From Pterobdella sp. o SKG-2022 (lineage: Eukaryota; Annelida; Clitellata; Hirudinida; Piscicolidae), in NCBI GenBank assembly GCA_964035795.1, contig OZ038323.1, positions 8,223,227 to 8,287,226 on the forward strand: 64,000 nucleotides of DNA, in the 5' to 3' direction. Made by a program: the position numbers and the translations under genes. The notes beneath the pieces are model-generated. The model was given only the letters and a program-made list of their open reading frames with translations, did no database searches and was not told where the DNA came from. Shown in pieces: positions 1 to 13,749 of this stretch (position 1 is its first letter; each line of letters begins with the position of its first letter).

Positions 1-376
1 TGATTGAATTTTCTGTATAACTTGGATATTGTCAATTTCCTTGTTTATATTAACATTCGCACAAAGGTTCATTGAAGAAAAAATGCACAAAACTCATTGA
101 TAAACTAAATTACATTATCAAGTTTTTGATAATCGGAATAAAAAAAATATTCTACTTATTCACCAAATGAAGTTATGGCTGAGACAAATTATATAAAAAA
201 ATCACTTTTTGGTGAAATTAACTTTTAATTAAATGCTAATGCAACTTCCCGTCAAAAAAATTGAAAACATAAATAGATAGCTATTTCAACTCTTCTCTGC
301 TGCTCATTCCCTAATAATTTTATTACTATTACCAACTTGAACTTTATAGCTTACCCTACCCGCCTTCTCCCACTAG
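1..376. other. Non-coding sequence at window start
   Basis: AT-rich sequence with no exon I can support. It most likely belongs to the RYK intron upstream of the first visible exon, because that exon starts at a splice acceptor (CCCACTAG, ending at 376) and in the middle of the WIF domain. The signal peptide and first exon(s) of RYK should therefore lie to the left of the window. Confidence 0.5.
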
Positions 377-3300
377 CTCTTCTACAACCTCAGCGTGTCC
401 ATATCGGACCCTCACGCCATGTTGACCCCCCACTTGTCCATCCCTCCTTCAGGCGTCGTTCCCAACAAAACTTCATGTGAGTATATTCAGTTAGAGATGC
501 TTGTGATGATATAACCAAGTAGAGTAACTTAAAAATTGTATGAAGAATAAACACGAAGTATTTATTGATTAAAACATACAGTTTATTGTATGGGAATTTT
601 GCCTTATCAAATGACGAATTATGTTTATATAATAACATATAATGGTATATAATGAGCATTACTTGAAAGGTATGAGTGTATTTTATGTTATGATGATTAT
701 TTTAGCATTTAGATAGCTTAGCATTATGAAGGTTGGAACAAGTTATTTCAGTTTTTTAAAATACCTTTAACTATATGCTTAATTTTGTTTGGCAGTTTCA
801 TAATGTATTTCCTATATTTTTCAAAGCGTTAATTTTGTTTCATATTTAATATTGTTTCGGATGGCCTCGTGATTATTAATGCTTTTTAAGTTGAAATTTC
901 CACCAGCATAACTCAGTTATTCAATATAATTGCATTGATCCAATTTACAGGGCTCATACTGAACTTCGTGATTTTTTACACTTTTTCAAAGAAATTTTAG
1001 ATAATAAAAATTTTTTTTCCCAAAAGATATGTGTAGTTTGTAACTAGTTTTGAAAGATTTTTATGCTGATTTTGAAAGTATTTTTGTACCTATTCAACGA
1101 TGTCTCTCTTTTTAACTGTTGAAATCATTCAACTAGTTTGAAATCTTTTTCCACTATAATTTCTAAGTACTTTTCAAGAGTTTTTACCGTTTTTTTCTAT
1201 TTTTTTGTGTTTTTGGTTACTTTCTTTCTTCAAACCCACAAATAAATGGTTTGAAAATTTAATTTTATTCAAAATACTTTTTGATAAAAAATTGAAAGCA
1301 AAATTTATTTTTTCGATTGAATTTTTCTTTTCCACCCTTTCATCTCTCAACATCAGTATCAATTTCTCAATTCGCAACTTTTTTGAATAATTTGTGTTCT
1401 TTTAATTTAATTTTACTTTTGGCATAATTTCCATTAAATTCGTTTTATTTTTTATAATTTTTTTTTCGAGTTTTTTTATATAGTTTTCATTTTGAAAATA
1501 GTCTTTTTAAAATTAGTTATACTTATTTATTTATTTACATTTATATAGCGCACTTTTCACATAAAATAAACATGTATCAGAGACGCTTAAAAGTACAAAT
1601 AAAGTTTATGAAAAGATTATAGTCTACACAGATAAGTCTTGAGGGTTGATTTGAATGATTGGCTAGAAAGTGTTTTGATTTCATTAGGAAGAGCGTTACA
1701 TATTGAAGGTGCTGCATGGCTGAATGATCTACCAAAATACTTGTTCTGCCAACTGGTTGGTGAAGTGGAGAGTTTGACGATCTTAACGAGGAGAGAACAT
1801 TTCTATTATTGGTGAGATTGTAGAGATATCCAGAGGTTTTTGAGTGATGACAGTAGTAGGTGAGAGTAGCTAATATTTAATTTTATTCAAAACTAACTAT
1901 AGTCATTTCAAGTTTTTATTCAAATATTTTTTTTCTTTTATTTTTTCTCATTTTTTTTTCATATTTATCGATTAATTTCAATTTTTCTGCAGTCTTTCAT
2001 CTAGTTTCGTTTTTTTCAATTTTTTAAAACTTATCGATCTAATAAGAACTTCAGCAGCTCTTTCAAAGTTTCAAATTATTCATTATAGAATTCCGTCTTT
2101 TTTTTCAAATTTCTGAAACTCTTTAAAAATTAATTTTAAATATCTGTAATATTAAAAAGAATTCATTTAACTTTTCATTTTTTATTGTTCTTCTAGTTTT
2201 TCATCCAAAATATTTATTCCTTAAAACTTCTCAAAATTTCAAACAATAAAAATTACTATGCAAATTCAAAATAATTTGAAGCAAAACCAAATCCTACTTC
2301 CATCGTGGCATTCATTATTCTATGTTACTTTATGTAAAGTTGAAAGAGACAGACTAACAGACAAGCGAATTGTTTTTCCATGTTTTTCCACCTATAACGA
2401 CTTCATCTTAATATTATTCTCATAACCTCAGTACCACAATCTCTTATTGGCATTTTAAAGCATCTTGTGCTTTCCATGATATTTTGGTTTTTCATCAGAT
2501 TAAGCTGTTTTTTAATGTATACATTCCACCACATTATAGTATTTTATAATATATTTTTTGATGATGGTTTTATAGTTAATCGCTTTGCCGTTTGAAGAAT
2601 TTCAAAAAATGTGTCTAATGTTACCATATTTTTGCCAGCTACCACTTCAATTGAACTATTTATACTAGTAAATAGTTTTTGTTTTAAATCTAATTCATCT
2701 GATTATGACTTTTTAGTTGTTACCATCTATCACTTAGCTTATTTCCTAAAAAATTTTTCATAATTGTCCACTCAAAAACAATCTTTTTTGGTGCTAGAGG
2801 CATTATTATTAGTTTTCAACATATAAAACACTATTTTCAAAGTTTATTGGCTTTTTCAAAGCATTTTATAAACTTAACTCACATTATCAAGTAATGTATA
2901 AAGAATGAATTTTGTGCTGAATATTTCAGGCTTGAAAATCATAATTTTATTATTGAGGATTCTAAACCTTATACAAACTACTTGTACACGGAATGTACTT
3001 GTACAGTGGAAGCTTATAATTTCAAACCTTTTTTTTGTCGACTTGCCACGTGAATGGCGCGTGGAAATGAAGTACAACATTTTTCTCTAGGCTCTTTGGT
3101 TCAAAAATACAAAATTTTGACAATATTTTTGTTTAATTAGTTATATATTCGTTTTTGATAGTTTTGATTGATTAGTTCAAACATTAGATCATCGAAAATA
3201 ATGTGCTCACTAAATGAATTCATGGTTATGGTGATATTTTGGGGATAATTTTTAAATAAACAACATAATAAATATTTTAAGTAATTATAAAATCAAAAAG

Positions 3301-6085
3301 ATTTTTAGTATTTTTATGATTTAAAATTTTAATTTTCAAAAATTAAATTACTTTATGAAAATCATGCTTCGATACGCTTTTAATCAAGTTCTTAAACTGG
3401 AAATCAATAACATTTTAGCGGATAGTTTTATAATTCGAAGTGAAAATTGAATAGAATGTTTTTACTTTTGAAGAAATTCAGTGAATAATGTAGCCGTAAA
3501 AGCAAATTTAGTGCCATCTTTAGAATCACAAGAAGTATAAAGATATCTTTTGAAAAAGTTGAACAAGCAACAACGTTACAGTACCGTAATAAAAAAATAT
3601 CTAGAACTTCATTTAGAGAAGCAAGTTGAATATTCAAAATAAAAAACTTTAATTTCGATAATTTATAGTCAAAAAAACTCGAGTAGATGGAAACCTGGCT
3701 CTAAAACTAACCAATTCAACAGCCAATAGTCAATAGTATACATTCATCGTCAAATCATAACTCCGAAACGCTCTATAATCATGCGTAAACTCAAACTTGG
3801 CAATCTTTCAATTGCTTTAGTTATTGTTGTTAAAGGAATTTCTAACAATCCGAAATTAAATGAACTTTTAAAAAAAATAAAACCAAGTTTTTCTCAATTT
3901 TTCTAAAAAAAATGAAATTTTTCTTATTTTTTTCAAGGCTTCTCAATAGATTCCCTGTGTACTGGCTTCTCGTTTACAGACGTTACAATAACTATAAAAG
4001 TGAGTGATTCCTTTGTGTTGTATTTTGTCATATAAATCGTAGGCTTACATTGTGATTCTTCGAAAACTTATTAAAAAGAGACGGTTTCTCTTAAATGCAC
4101 ACATATATGTGTATAGATATGTATATATGAATAAAATTGATTAATGGGAACTAAGTAAGGAATAGTTTCGAATCGAAGTGCATTGTGGATGTTCTCTCAC
4201 GGGTGATTTTAACCTGGTTGAAAGTCAACATTCTTTATTGCAAATATTGAAATTAACATTAAAATAGATCGAAATATGAATCAATAATTCTACTTTATGA
4301 CCAATATTACGACCGAATTCTCATACTGAAATGAAATTCGGAGGTTTATGAAATGATAACAATAAATTGTGCTGATTCTAGGTTGATGTGGCGACAAAGA
4401 TATGGAAGGGAGGGAAGGTGGTTGGGAGTGGAGACTATCAGGTCAGTCTGGTCATCAAACGCAAGAAGTCATGCTACAAGGGTTAGTGTTGGATAGGGGA
4501 TGAGTAAATGAATGCAAAAGTTGAAGAATTATACTCATTATATTAACACTCGTTTGCCATATTGAATAAAAATATGAATATCTTTGAAATATCTTATAAC
4601 AACAGAACTATTTTTACGAGCTGAATGCGTTCAAACCAAATCAGGCAAGCAACAAGTAAGAGAGACTACACTACCCCCTATGCTTCACGATTACGTCAGT
4701 GACTATGGCAGCGCTGAAAGAAACTTTGGATCGCTGAAACAAGCGGGGAAAAAAGGTATATGAGTACATTAGATAAGAATTTATTGAATCTCAATCTAAA
4801 TACACATATAAGATTATATAGAACTATCAATGCGGTTTGGGAATAAATTTTAACAATAATGATCTTTATCACATGATCTCCCTAGAATATACTTTTTTAT
4901 TTTGTTTCCATGTTTCACTTTTGCTGTCAGCGGTAATTAATCAAAATCTTCCAAAAAAGATTTAAATTGCCTTCATCATAACTTTTGCAGTTTTAAATAA
5001 AATACATGAATAGTAATATTTTTTATTATGTTTGTTATTAGTTAATTCATTCTTTAGCAATTTTATCTGTTTTTTATTGGTCTTTATAAAAGCCATTTGA
5101 ACTTCCAGACCAATTCATATAGTGCTCAATTATTTTGGATTGTTTCCAACAAAAGCCATTTCATTTCTATAATATTCAAATCTTTTGGAATTTTAAATTC
5201 CATTTATACATTTCCAGTGTGAGTATTGAATAGAATTTTTATAAATATATTCATAAAATAGCTTAGAAGAAACTAAAAGTTTATAACTGAAATAAGTTGA
5301 ATACACTTATAGAACAATTATTATTTTTATTTTTAATATGATTTCGTTATTGTTATTAGTTTGTTATTATTATTACTATTTCGCTTATAATTATTATTGT
5401 TCTTGGTATTAATTTTTCATTCTTTTGACTGTTAAACTAACTCGTAGACGATTTCTAGGAGTTTTAATCATCAACAATCTCAAAACATGTAATAACTTTT
5501 ATCTCATATTCAAATTTTATCGCCACTAAAACCCCGCACAGTTTAATTTTTTCGGAGTTGTTCCACTTGAGTGTTTTCTAAATCATTTTCGGTAACTTTT
5601 TGTGTATTTTTCATCAATCCGATAAAGTTCTTGTTCATATAAAACGAGATTTTATCGTATGAAGGTGGAGGTTTTTCATGTTGTGATGCTTATTTTGACA
5701 TTTTTTTTCTTCGAGTGTGACCATAAAATTGAGGCTCTAGAGAGACAAATATATTCCAGGAATAAATAGACCTGAATCGAAATTAAACGAGTTTTACTTC
5801 AATAAAATTTTTATAAAAAGCTATTTATATGCAAAGTTCCAAAAGATCAAAGTAAAAAGAGATATCTATAGTATAGTTATGTTACAATTTGAACTAAAAG
5901 AAGACTACCACTAACAACGTAAGAACATGCCACCAGCTTATACAATCTTACATACAGCCTTTGGCAAGCCTTCATAAATTATTAATAATTTTATTTCATC
6001 ATAAAATATGATTCAAATTTTATTCCGTACGTCATTACGCATATAAAGCAATGAATAACCTAATGCTTACCCGCGCACGCGCACA

Positions 6086-6126
<41 letters not shown>

Positions 6127-9100
6127 GCACAAAAACAAACAAACAAACACACACACACATTCCAAATGTTCCTGTTATTATCTTTATTGCAAACTGAATA
6201 AATTTGTCAGTCACAATATGTTTTATGTCATAAGTTGTTATTCATACTTCGATTATTTCCAGAGTTTTCTCTTCATTAAAGTCAACAAGTTTAAAATAAT
6301 TCTACTGAACTGGTTTCCGATTTGAAATTGAAATGAAGACATAGGAATAACAAAAAATAATCGACTTGAATAGAAAAAATTTTTAAATACTGACTCAGGT
6401 TTGTGGATCGGCATTGGCTCGTCGTTGTTATTGCTGGTTGGCTTGCTGTTTCTTCTGGTGTTCTTGCTACTGAGAAAAAGGAAAATGAAGATTAATGAAG
6501 GGTGCGTTTTTGTTTTAGAATATATTAAAAACCCCAAGATTAAATTCTATTTTAATTTCATCTTTGGATTATATTTTTTGAAATATTGCTTAGTTTTCAT
6601 TTCTGCGCTTAACAAGATGGAATGATATTTAAGCCTTTAATTTCCATCATCTTCATCATAATTGCACCAAGTAAAATTTTTCAATATACTTCTGCTCCGG
6701 AATTAAAAGAATATAATATTATATACAATAGACCACAGATATATATTATAAAATGTATGCATTAGAAACATATGAATTATGGAACATTTACAAGGTGGCA
6801 CATTATCACTAAAACTAAAACACAAAAATTACATTATAAAACTTATACAGTAAAAAAAATGTGTGAAAAATATGCAGTAAAAACATCGACAACACATACT
6901 CACAGGGGCACATCAAGTTCCAAGAGCTCGACAGAGGGCAGTCTGAAACACAGGATCGATTTTTTCGCCTCTGAAGAAAGCAGGGACCCTCTTGTTAATG
7001 GTAGGTGTTTTGTATATGTTTCAATGTTGTTGAGCGTTTGATAGAGGTATTTCGCATGGTAGTTTACATGTTTTACGAACATATCAATTGCGCTACTGAA
7101 TCCACAATTATGGACCACATAATGGTCGACTTGCTTCCTTACTAATAGGAATATTGTCACATGGTTTTATTGCTCAAAAGAATATTGTTTTGTTTTCATC
7201 TGTTGTGGCATTGAACATGGGTGAGTTTTCGAAGGGTGATGGCCAGATTATGTTGGTGTTTGGTGGTCTTTTGTGGAGTGTCTCGAAGTAGTGAGGTTTG
7301 TATTACATTAGGTTTTAATTTGGACACCACGGAGCTAACTTTCCAATCCAATAGTTGTAAATTTGTAAAGAAAAAAATTTTTTTTGTTTCAACATTTTGG
7401 TTCATAATTTGAGACAGTTGAGACGTCTTGCAAAAAAAATTTTAAAAATTTTTACTTTTTAAAAGCGTAAAAATTTTATACGTATAAAAAACTAAAAAAG
7501 CTGAAGGTTAACAAAAATAACTTAGTAAATCTAAAGTAGAAGCGACTTTGGGAAAAAAAATTTTTTCAAATAATTTCACTTCTATGCTGTCGATAAAATT
7601 TTTAGTTCTAATTTTCAAAGTTAATTTCAAATTTTGGAAGCATAACTAGAAATTTATTTCAAAAACTTCAATACTCTTGTAATAATGTTTCTACATTTTG
7701 GTGACAGATTGCTTTGTCAGATATTTTTGTCAATCTAAAACTTTGAGAAAATTGTAATTAAAGAGGTCAATCTATAATAAAAAAATAGAAGAAACATCGA
7801 GAATATTCTCAAATAGCTGTCTTAAAAGATGCTTGTGAGTGCAACTTACATTTGATAAGTATACAAGTGATATAGCCTGTAAATAAATGAACGTGAGACA
7901 ACTATACTTGGGTCTCAATTTAGAAAAAATGAATTCATTTCGAATTGAAAAGTCGGTTTCGGAAACTTTTTTTTCCGACGTTTAACGCTCAATCACCCTC
8001 GGATATGAACCAATGGGGACGAACACTTTTCACAACACCACTAAGTTAAAAATTTTTCGTCCAAAGTCGTTAATTTAAAAAAAAAACAGAATATTTTCAC
8101 TGCTTACATATTGTTTTGTAATTGAAAGCTTGCATGCATTTGAACTGAAAATAACCAGTTTGAAACCCAACATATTTATTCAACAAATTGTTTTGAAATT
8201 TCCACTAAATTAAATTTTATAACGAGATTTTATTAAAATTTCAACAGGTATTGGCACGACAGCTTGCAATAAAAAGTCGATTTTTAAAAGCAACTCATCC
8301 ACCGTCGCCACAAACAACTACCCCAACAACCACATAGACAACATCAAGAGCATAAATTTCAGTAACATGAATAACAAAGGCCTCCTTGTGAATACTAACG
8401 AGACTTCAAAAGCGCACTACATCAACAGTAACCCTCTCATAAACAACAAACCGCAATACATCCCAACATCACTACAGCAACAAGCCATGCAAATCATGCC
8501 ACCAACCAACCAATGCTTCAGCAACCTCTTTTTACAGTCTCTCTCCATCCCTGCTTACAACGTCTGCCTCAAAAACATTATTTTTCAAGGTTGTTTTATC
8601 TTTTGAGCAAATACACTAATGAATTTTTCATATATCGTGAATATTAATTAATTTTATAGTGAAAATGCAAAAATTTCTTCATTAAACTCCCAACGAAACG
8701 ATAAAATATATTGATACAGCAATAATTTGCCCATAAATTCCATATCGACACTCCACAACGCCCATTTAGCTTAATTAGTTTACAACTTTAACTACGTTGA
8801 CATTTTAATAACTCGCCTTATCTACATATTTCGACTTTGTTAATGTTATTCTGTATTAATGGTGTGAGGTTGGCCATTATTCTAATCAAAATTGCTGGGG
8901 TAGAATGCTGCGCTTGATGATGATGCCATCGAAAGTTTCGTGCAATTATATAACTCTAAACTACTGTGACTAATTTTATCATATTTAATTTAATAGTTAT
9001 TCTTGTTTTATATCGAAAGAAATGTGAGACTTTTCTCGTTATCGTAACCAACTTCACTTTAACAAAATTTTTTGATGATGATTGGTCCAATTTTGATTAT

Positions 9101-12100
9101 AGAAAACCACTTGAAATAGAATTTGTTCACTTTTTGTATCTGATACCTGATGCTGATTTTATATTAAACTATTGAAATTCATTAGTTTCACTTAAGTTCG
9201 TTTGTGTTCTGTTTAAGATTTCTCAATAAGCATGTATTTACCGGTTCTGCGTTGAAGTTAATAATAATTAGTATATAAGAATTGAAAATAATGCTTGTAT
9301 ATAAAAAAAATTAATCAACAGTATTAACTTCTTAATTAACTAATAATTAGAATAATAATTACTTCATTATATAGCCCATTTTCTTCAGAAGAGTTGAAGG
9401 CACAGTATAACACTTTAAAAAAACTATTCAATAAATAATTAAAGTAATAAATTTATATACTGGTGCTGAATGACCCGAAAAAATACAAGAACCATTAAAC
9501 CAGAAATTCTTGAATTTCGTGCCAACGTAACCACAGTCGTTATAAACACACCCATCAATATCCTTAATACTATGTGTACCAATGACTGAGGTAGGAAAGA
9601 GCCCTGGTTATATGAAAAAAAAATATTTAACAAGTTTCCTCAAGTGATCCAATAGTTGTACCATATACATAAAGTATATATTTTGCATTATAGATCTCTC
9701 CCTTCGGTTATAACTGATATGCATAGTATCACACAACGAAGACTTTCCGCAGTATTAACTTTGTGCAATGATGAATTCCCGCAGAATGCGATGCTTCGCT
9801 GTGGAAAGGCATGCTGCAGCACCATGGGGTTCAGAAGCAGGTGCTTGTCAAAATGTTGCTGATGGGTTAGTTTGTGTGTTTTTAAATGAAATCTTATTAT
9901 TCTTATTTATTTATTTATTATTATTAATATTTTTATTATTTTAAATATGATTATTTCGACTTCATATAGCTTCTAGTTATGATGTTTTTATAGACACGTT
10001 TAATATTATGATAATACGTGTAATGAAATTTATTAATAGTTTTTTTTCATTATTATTCTTTTTACTATTTTTCTTATTATTACTTCAAAGCGTGTACTTT
10101 TCGTTTTTGAATAAGTGTACATACAATTTTTTTCTTTGGTATTATTCATACCATTTTTACGCTTGTATACAAATTGTGTATCAAATTTTTGGAAGACATC
10201 GTAAGTATTTTTCAAGCAATTTTTGCAGTATTTCTACCATAATTATCTCACATCTATATTCTATTTTTGAAATGGTTTCAAGATTTCAATTATTTTCGAA
10301 GGTTACAACGTTTTCTGATTGATATTTTTTCTCTTTTAAGCCAATTATTTTTGCATGGAAAAAGTTTTGACTGAAAATTTAATTGAAATTTGAGTAAAAT
10401 ACTGGCGAATAATGATAGTTGATTGATAATAAGACTCATCACCTTTTTAATTAAAGTTCATTTTTAAACAAAATATGCCAATTAACGTAGTTAGTGAAAT
10501 GCTTCAATTATATCCGTAATTTGTTCATCGTTTCGTAATTTGACGGCTTATTGTATGTTAACTCGTTTTCGCCTTGCTCCATTAATGTCTAACAGCTCAT
10601 GTTAGTCAATGTGAATAGATAAAAGTATTTAAAAATTTAACTAATATAAGAAAAATTGAATATAATTTTAAATAGGATTCGAAGTGATGGTGTATATTTT
10701 TTTTTCCAAAAAAGCTTTTATTTTTAAAACTTTGGCGTGTTGGGAACTGTTTAATTTTTAAAGGTCCGCCGTTATTTATGGTAATATTAGTAAATGCAGT
10801 TTTCAAGTGACCTTACTGAATTTAAAATCACTATGCTAAGATTAATATTTAAACTGGTATAGAAAATTTTCATTTTCTGAAAACAAGGAAAAATTTTTAG
10901 TGGTTATTGTTTTATTGTAGCTATAGAACAATATTTTATCCAAATAATTTCTATGCGTTATTTAATTTGATTCATCTCAAGACAAAAAAAAATGAATATA
11001 TTCGAAAAAAAATATAAAGGATAATTTCAACAGAATTATATAACATCAAATAAAATCTAATATATAGTTTAATATTATCTTAAAGCACCAATAACACTAA
11101 TCAACCAGGAAAAGAAGGGGCGAAGGTAGACAACCTCGCAAGCAACATAGCTTCCTTTTCTTCTGCCCCTCTCCATGACCATCTCTGCCAGATCATCGCC
11201 ACTTGTGTCAATAACATCCCGAATAAAAACTTGGCTGATAACAAATACAAAAGCAACACCACAAACAACAATTTTAATAAACAAAGTTCTAATAGTTACG
11301 ATGCTAGTGTTCCTAGTGATTCAAGCAGTTGTAATAGTAGTAATATAGTTAATATGTTGAATAACAGAAGGTTTGATAGTAATATTATCAACTTCATCAA
11401 CAACAATAATAATACTAGTGACAACAGCGATACCTTTGTCAGTGACTACGATAACGTTTACAACACTTTAAGTTTCACAAACAACAAAAATAAACGATTC
11501 GACGATTACGACAACTACGCCAATATAGATCTACTTTTAAACAAAGAACAGAACAGCACAAAATTAACCAAAAACCGCTCTATGTATTTTAAAAACAGAT
11601 CGAAAGATTGGGTGGTGACTCACTGTGTTTTGCTCATGTACCCTCTGGTCGATGAAGTTAATCTCAAACACTTCCTTCTACACAAATACGACAACCAAGT
11701 TTGTGTCTTTCCCATCATTTGATAATGGTTTAGTATATTATTTTAGAATGGTAAGTTCATGCATCATCAGCAGTTTAGTTTTTCATGAAGCATTAATAAG
11801 GGAGTTTTTAGATCAGGTGGTTTTTAAGTTGTATTTTTCATCGCTAAGAACCACGCCAATGAAATTCTTTAAAAATAGAAAAACTTAAGCAAAATTTATT
11901 CGTTTTTTTTTGGCACACTAAAACGATACATAAATCACGAGAGTTTTGTTACCTAATCAACAGGAGCCTTTGACGACAGAACAGTTGATGTGCATGTGTG
12001 TGCAGTTGGCATCAGCCCTACAACACCTCCACCACCACCAACTACTTCACCAAGATCTGGCTGTCAGAAATTGCTTGTGAGTTGTTTGTATTCTTTGGAG

Positions 12101-13694
12101 TCTATACTTTTGCTGTATGTGAGGATTTTTAAGCGGTCAGTATTTGAAGCGCGTTGAATTAGATTTTAAAATATTTAAATTACCAAATCTGCTATTGATA
12201 CGCGAATTTACAACTCTAAAACAATAGACAAAATCATTATTAAACCAAATCGATGAGACAACTCCATCCCCATAGGATCGATGGTTGCCTAACGTTGAAA
12301 CTATGTGACAACGCATTTTCCCACCAACTGTTCCCCAAAGAGTATGAAGAACCCGGTCTTCTAAGCAGGCATATAATGAGTCAACGGAGGAACGAAGGAC
12401 CCCGGCCTGTAAGGTGGATGGCTGTTGAGCAGCTGCAAGGAGCCCCGAACTCTAAGCAAACAGATATGGTGAGTGACAATGGGTGTAGTTGTAACTGGTT
12501 TGAAAGAGGTTTTGATTAGCCTTGGTGGAAGCGGTTCTTTGTTTAATGTTTTTGTGGAAAAGGAGAATTTTATTTTCCTAGAATCAATCAAAAATTTTGA
12601 CCTGGATTTTTGTTTTAAAATTCCGAATCAGTTCAATTATAAATTTGTAGTTAATTTTTTAAAAATTCAGTTGAAAATATTAAAAATAATCAAAATTTCA
12701 AAAATATAAATCTAATAAAAATCAAAATTTAAATTGAAAAGCGATATAAATTTCCATTAATCATTTTTATAAATAAAAATTTATTCAAAAAGCAACTTCC
12801 GTTTCTGTTTTAATATCAGATTTACTTGATTTAGATAAAAATTATGAGAACTGCAAATACAAATATTCACCTACAATATAAATAACACGAATATATCAAA
12901 AAAAATCTCATTCTACAAGGTTAAAACAGCGTATATCACTTTTAGTTCGTTTCCGGTAGTTCTCCAAAAATAATTTCACAAAGCCTTTATATTTTTGATT
13001 CTATTTGTCTTTTTTGGGCTTAGAAACGATGATCAGTATTCTGAGCTAGGAGGGTGTGTATATCTGTGTGTTGAAGGGGGTCTTTGTCTGCTTGCAGATC
13101 ATTAGAAGTGTGTCTTCCATTTTTGACGCGTCATTATTCCTATGACAAATAACGTTTCACTTCAGTGTTCCTTCTTTAATTAAAATATCTCTTATTTGTT
13201 GTAATATTTGATTTATGAACATTTTATCTGGATGTAACACTGATAAAATTTATTTTTAATCTTTATAGTCATTTAATAAATATAATTTGTCATTTTATTT
13301 TTTGTGTGTTGTTGTTTTTTTATATTCAAATATAACTTTTCAGAGACATCTTAAGTATGCTTTGTATAGCTGTAAAACTCTATAAACATCAGTTTAAATA
13401 AATGTATGAATCCTCAATTGATGTTTTTAAGTTTAATTGCTATATTCAAATATAATTTAATGAAAACCATTTTAATAAAGAAATTTTTAAAACAATTCTT
13501 AATATCAATTCAAAATACTCAACAAAAATATTTTATTATTTCAAAGTGGTCTCTAGGAGTGACAATATGGGAGATGTTGACCATGGGTCAACTACCTTAC
13601 ACCAGTCTGCCATCTACCGAACTTCTTCAATTTTTAAAAAATTCTTTTCGTTTACCTCAGCCCCCTATATGTCCAGATAATTTGTGAGTAATGA

Positions 13695-13749
<55 letters not shown>

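Noticed and set aside
390..659. 89-codon open frame on the minus strand
   Set aside because: It overlaps the RYK WIF exon on the opposite strand and has no recognisable domain; the + strand exon has proper splice sites and family similarity.
2290..2460. Open stretch containing PSWHSLFYVTL as a WIF exon candidate
   Set aside because: The Trp-His resembles RYK, but there is no NIS-G core, no suitable donor, and the rest does not align.
2905..3090. VLNISGLKI and EAYNFKPFF-like stretches as the missing RYK WIF exon
   Set aside because: They vaguely recall the WIF core but are cut by in-frame stops, lack fitting acceptor/donor pairs and do not satisfy the required phases.
13406..13546. Upstream extension of the RYK exon as coding
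   Set aside because: The frame is open by chance back to 13406, but a good acceptor (TTTCAAAG) at 13546 joins directly to the previous exon in phase, and the upstream part is a dispersed repeat.
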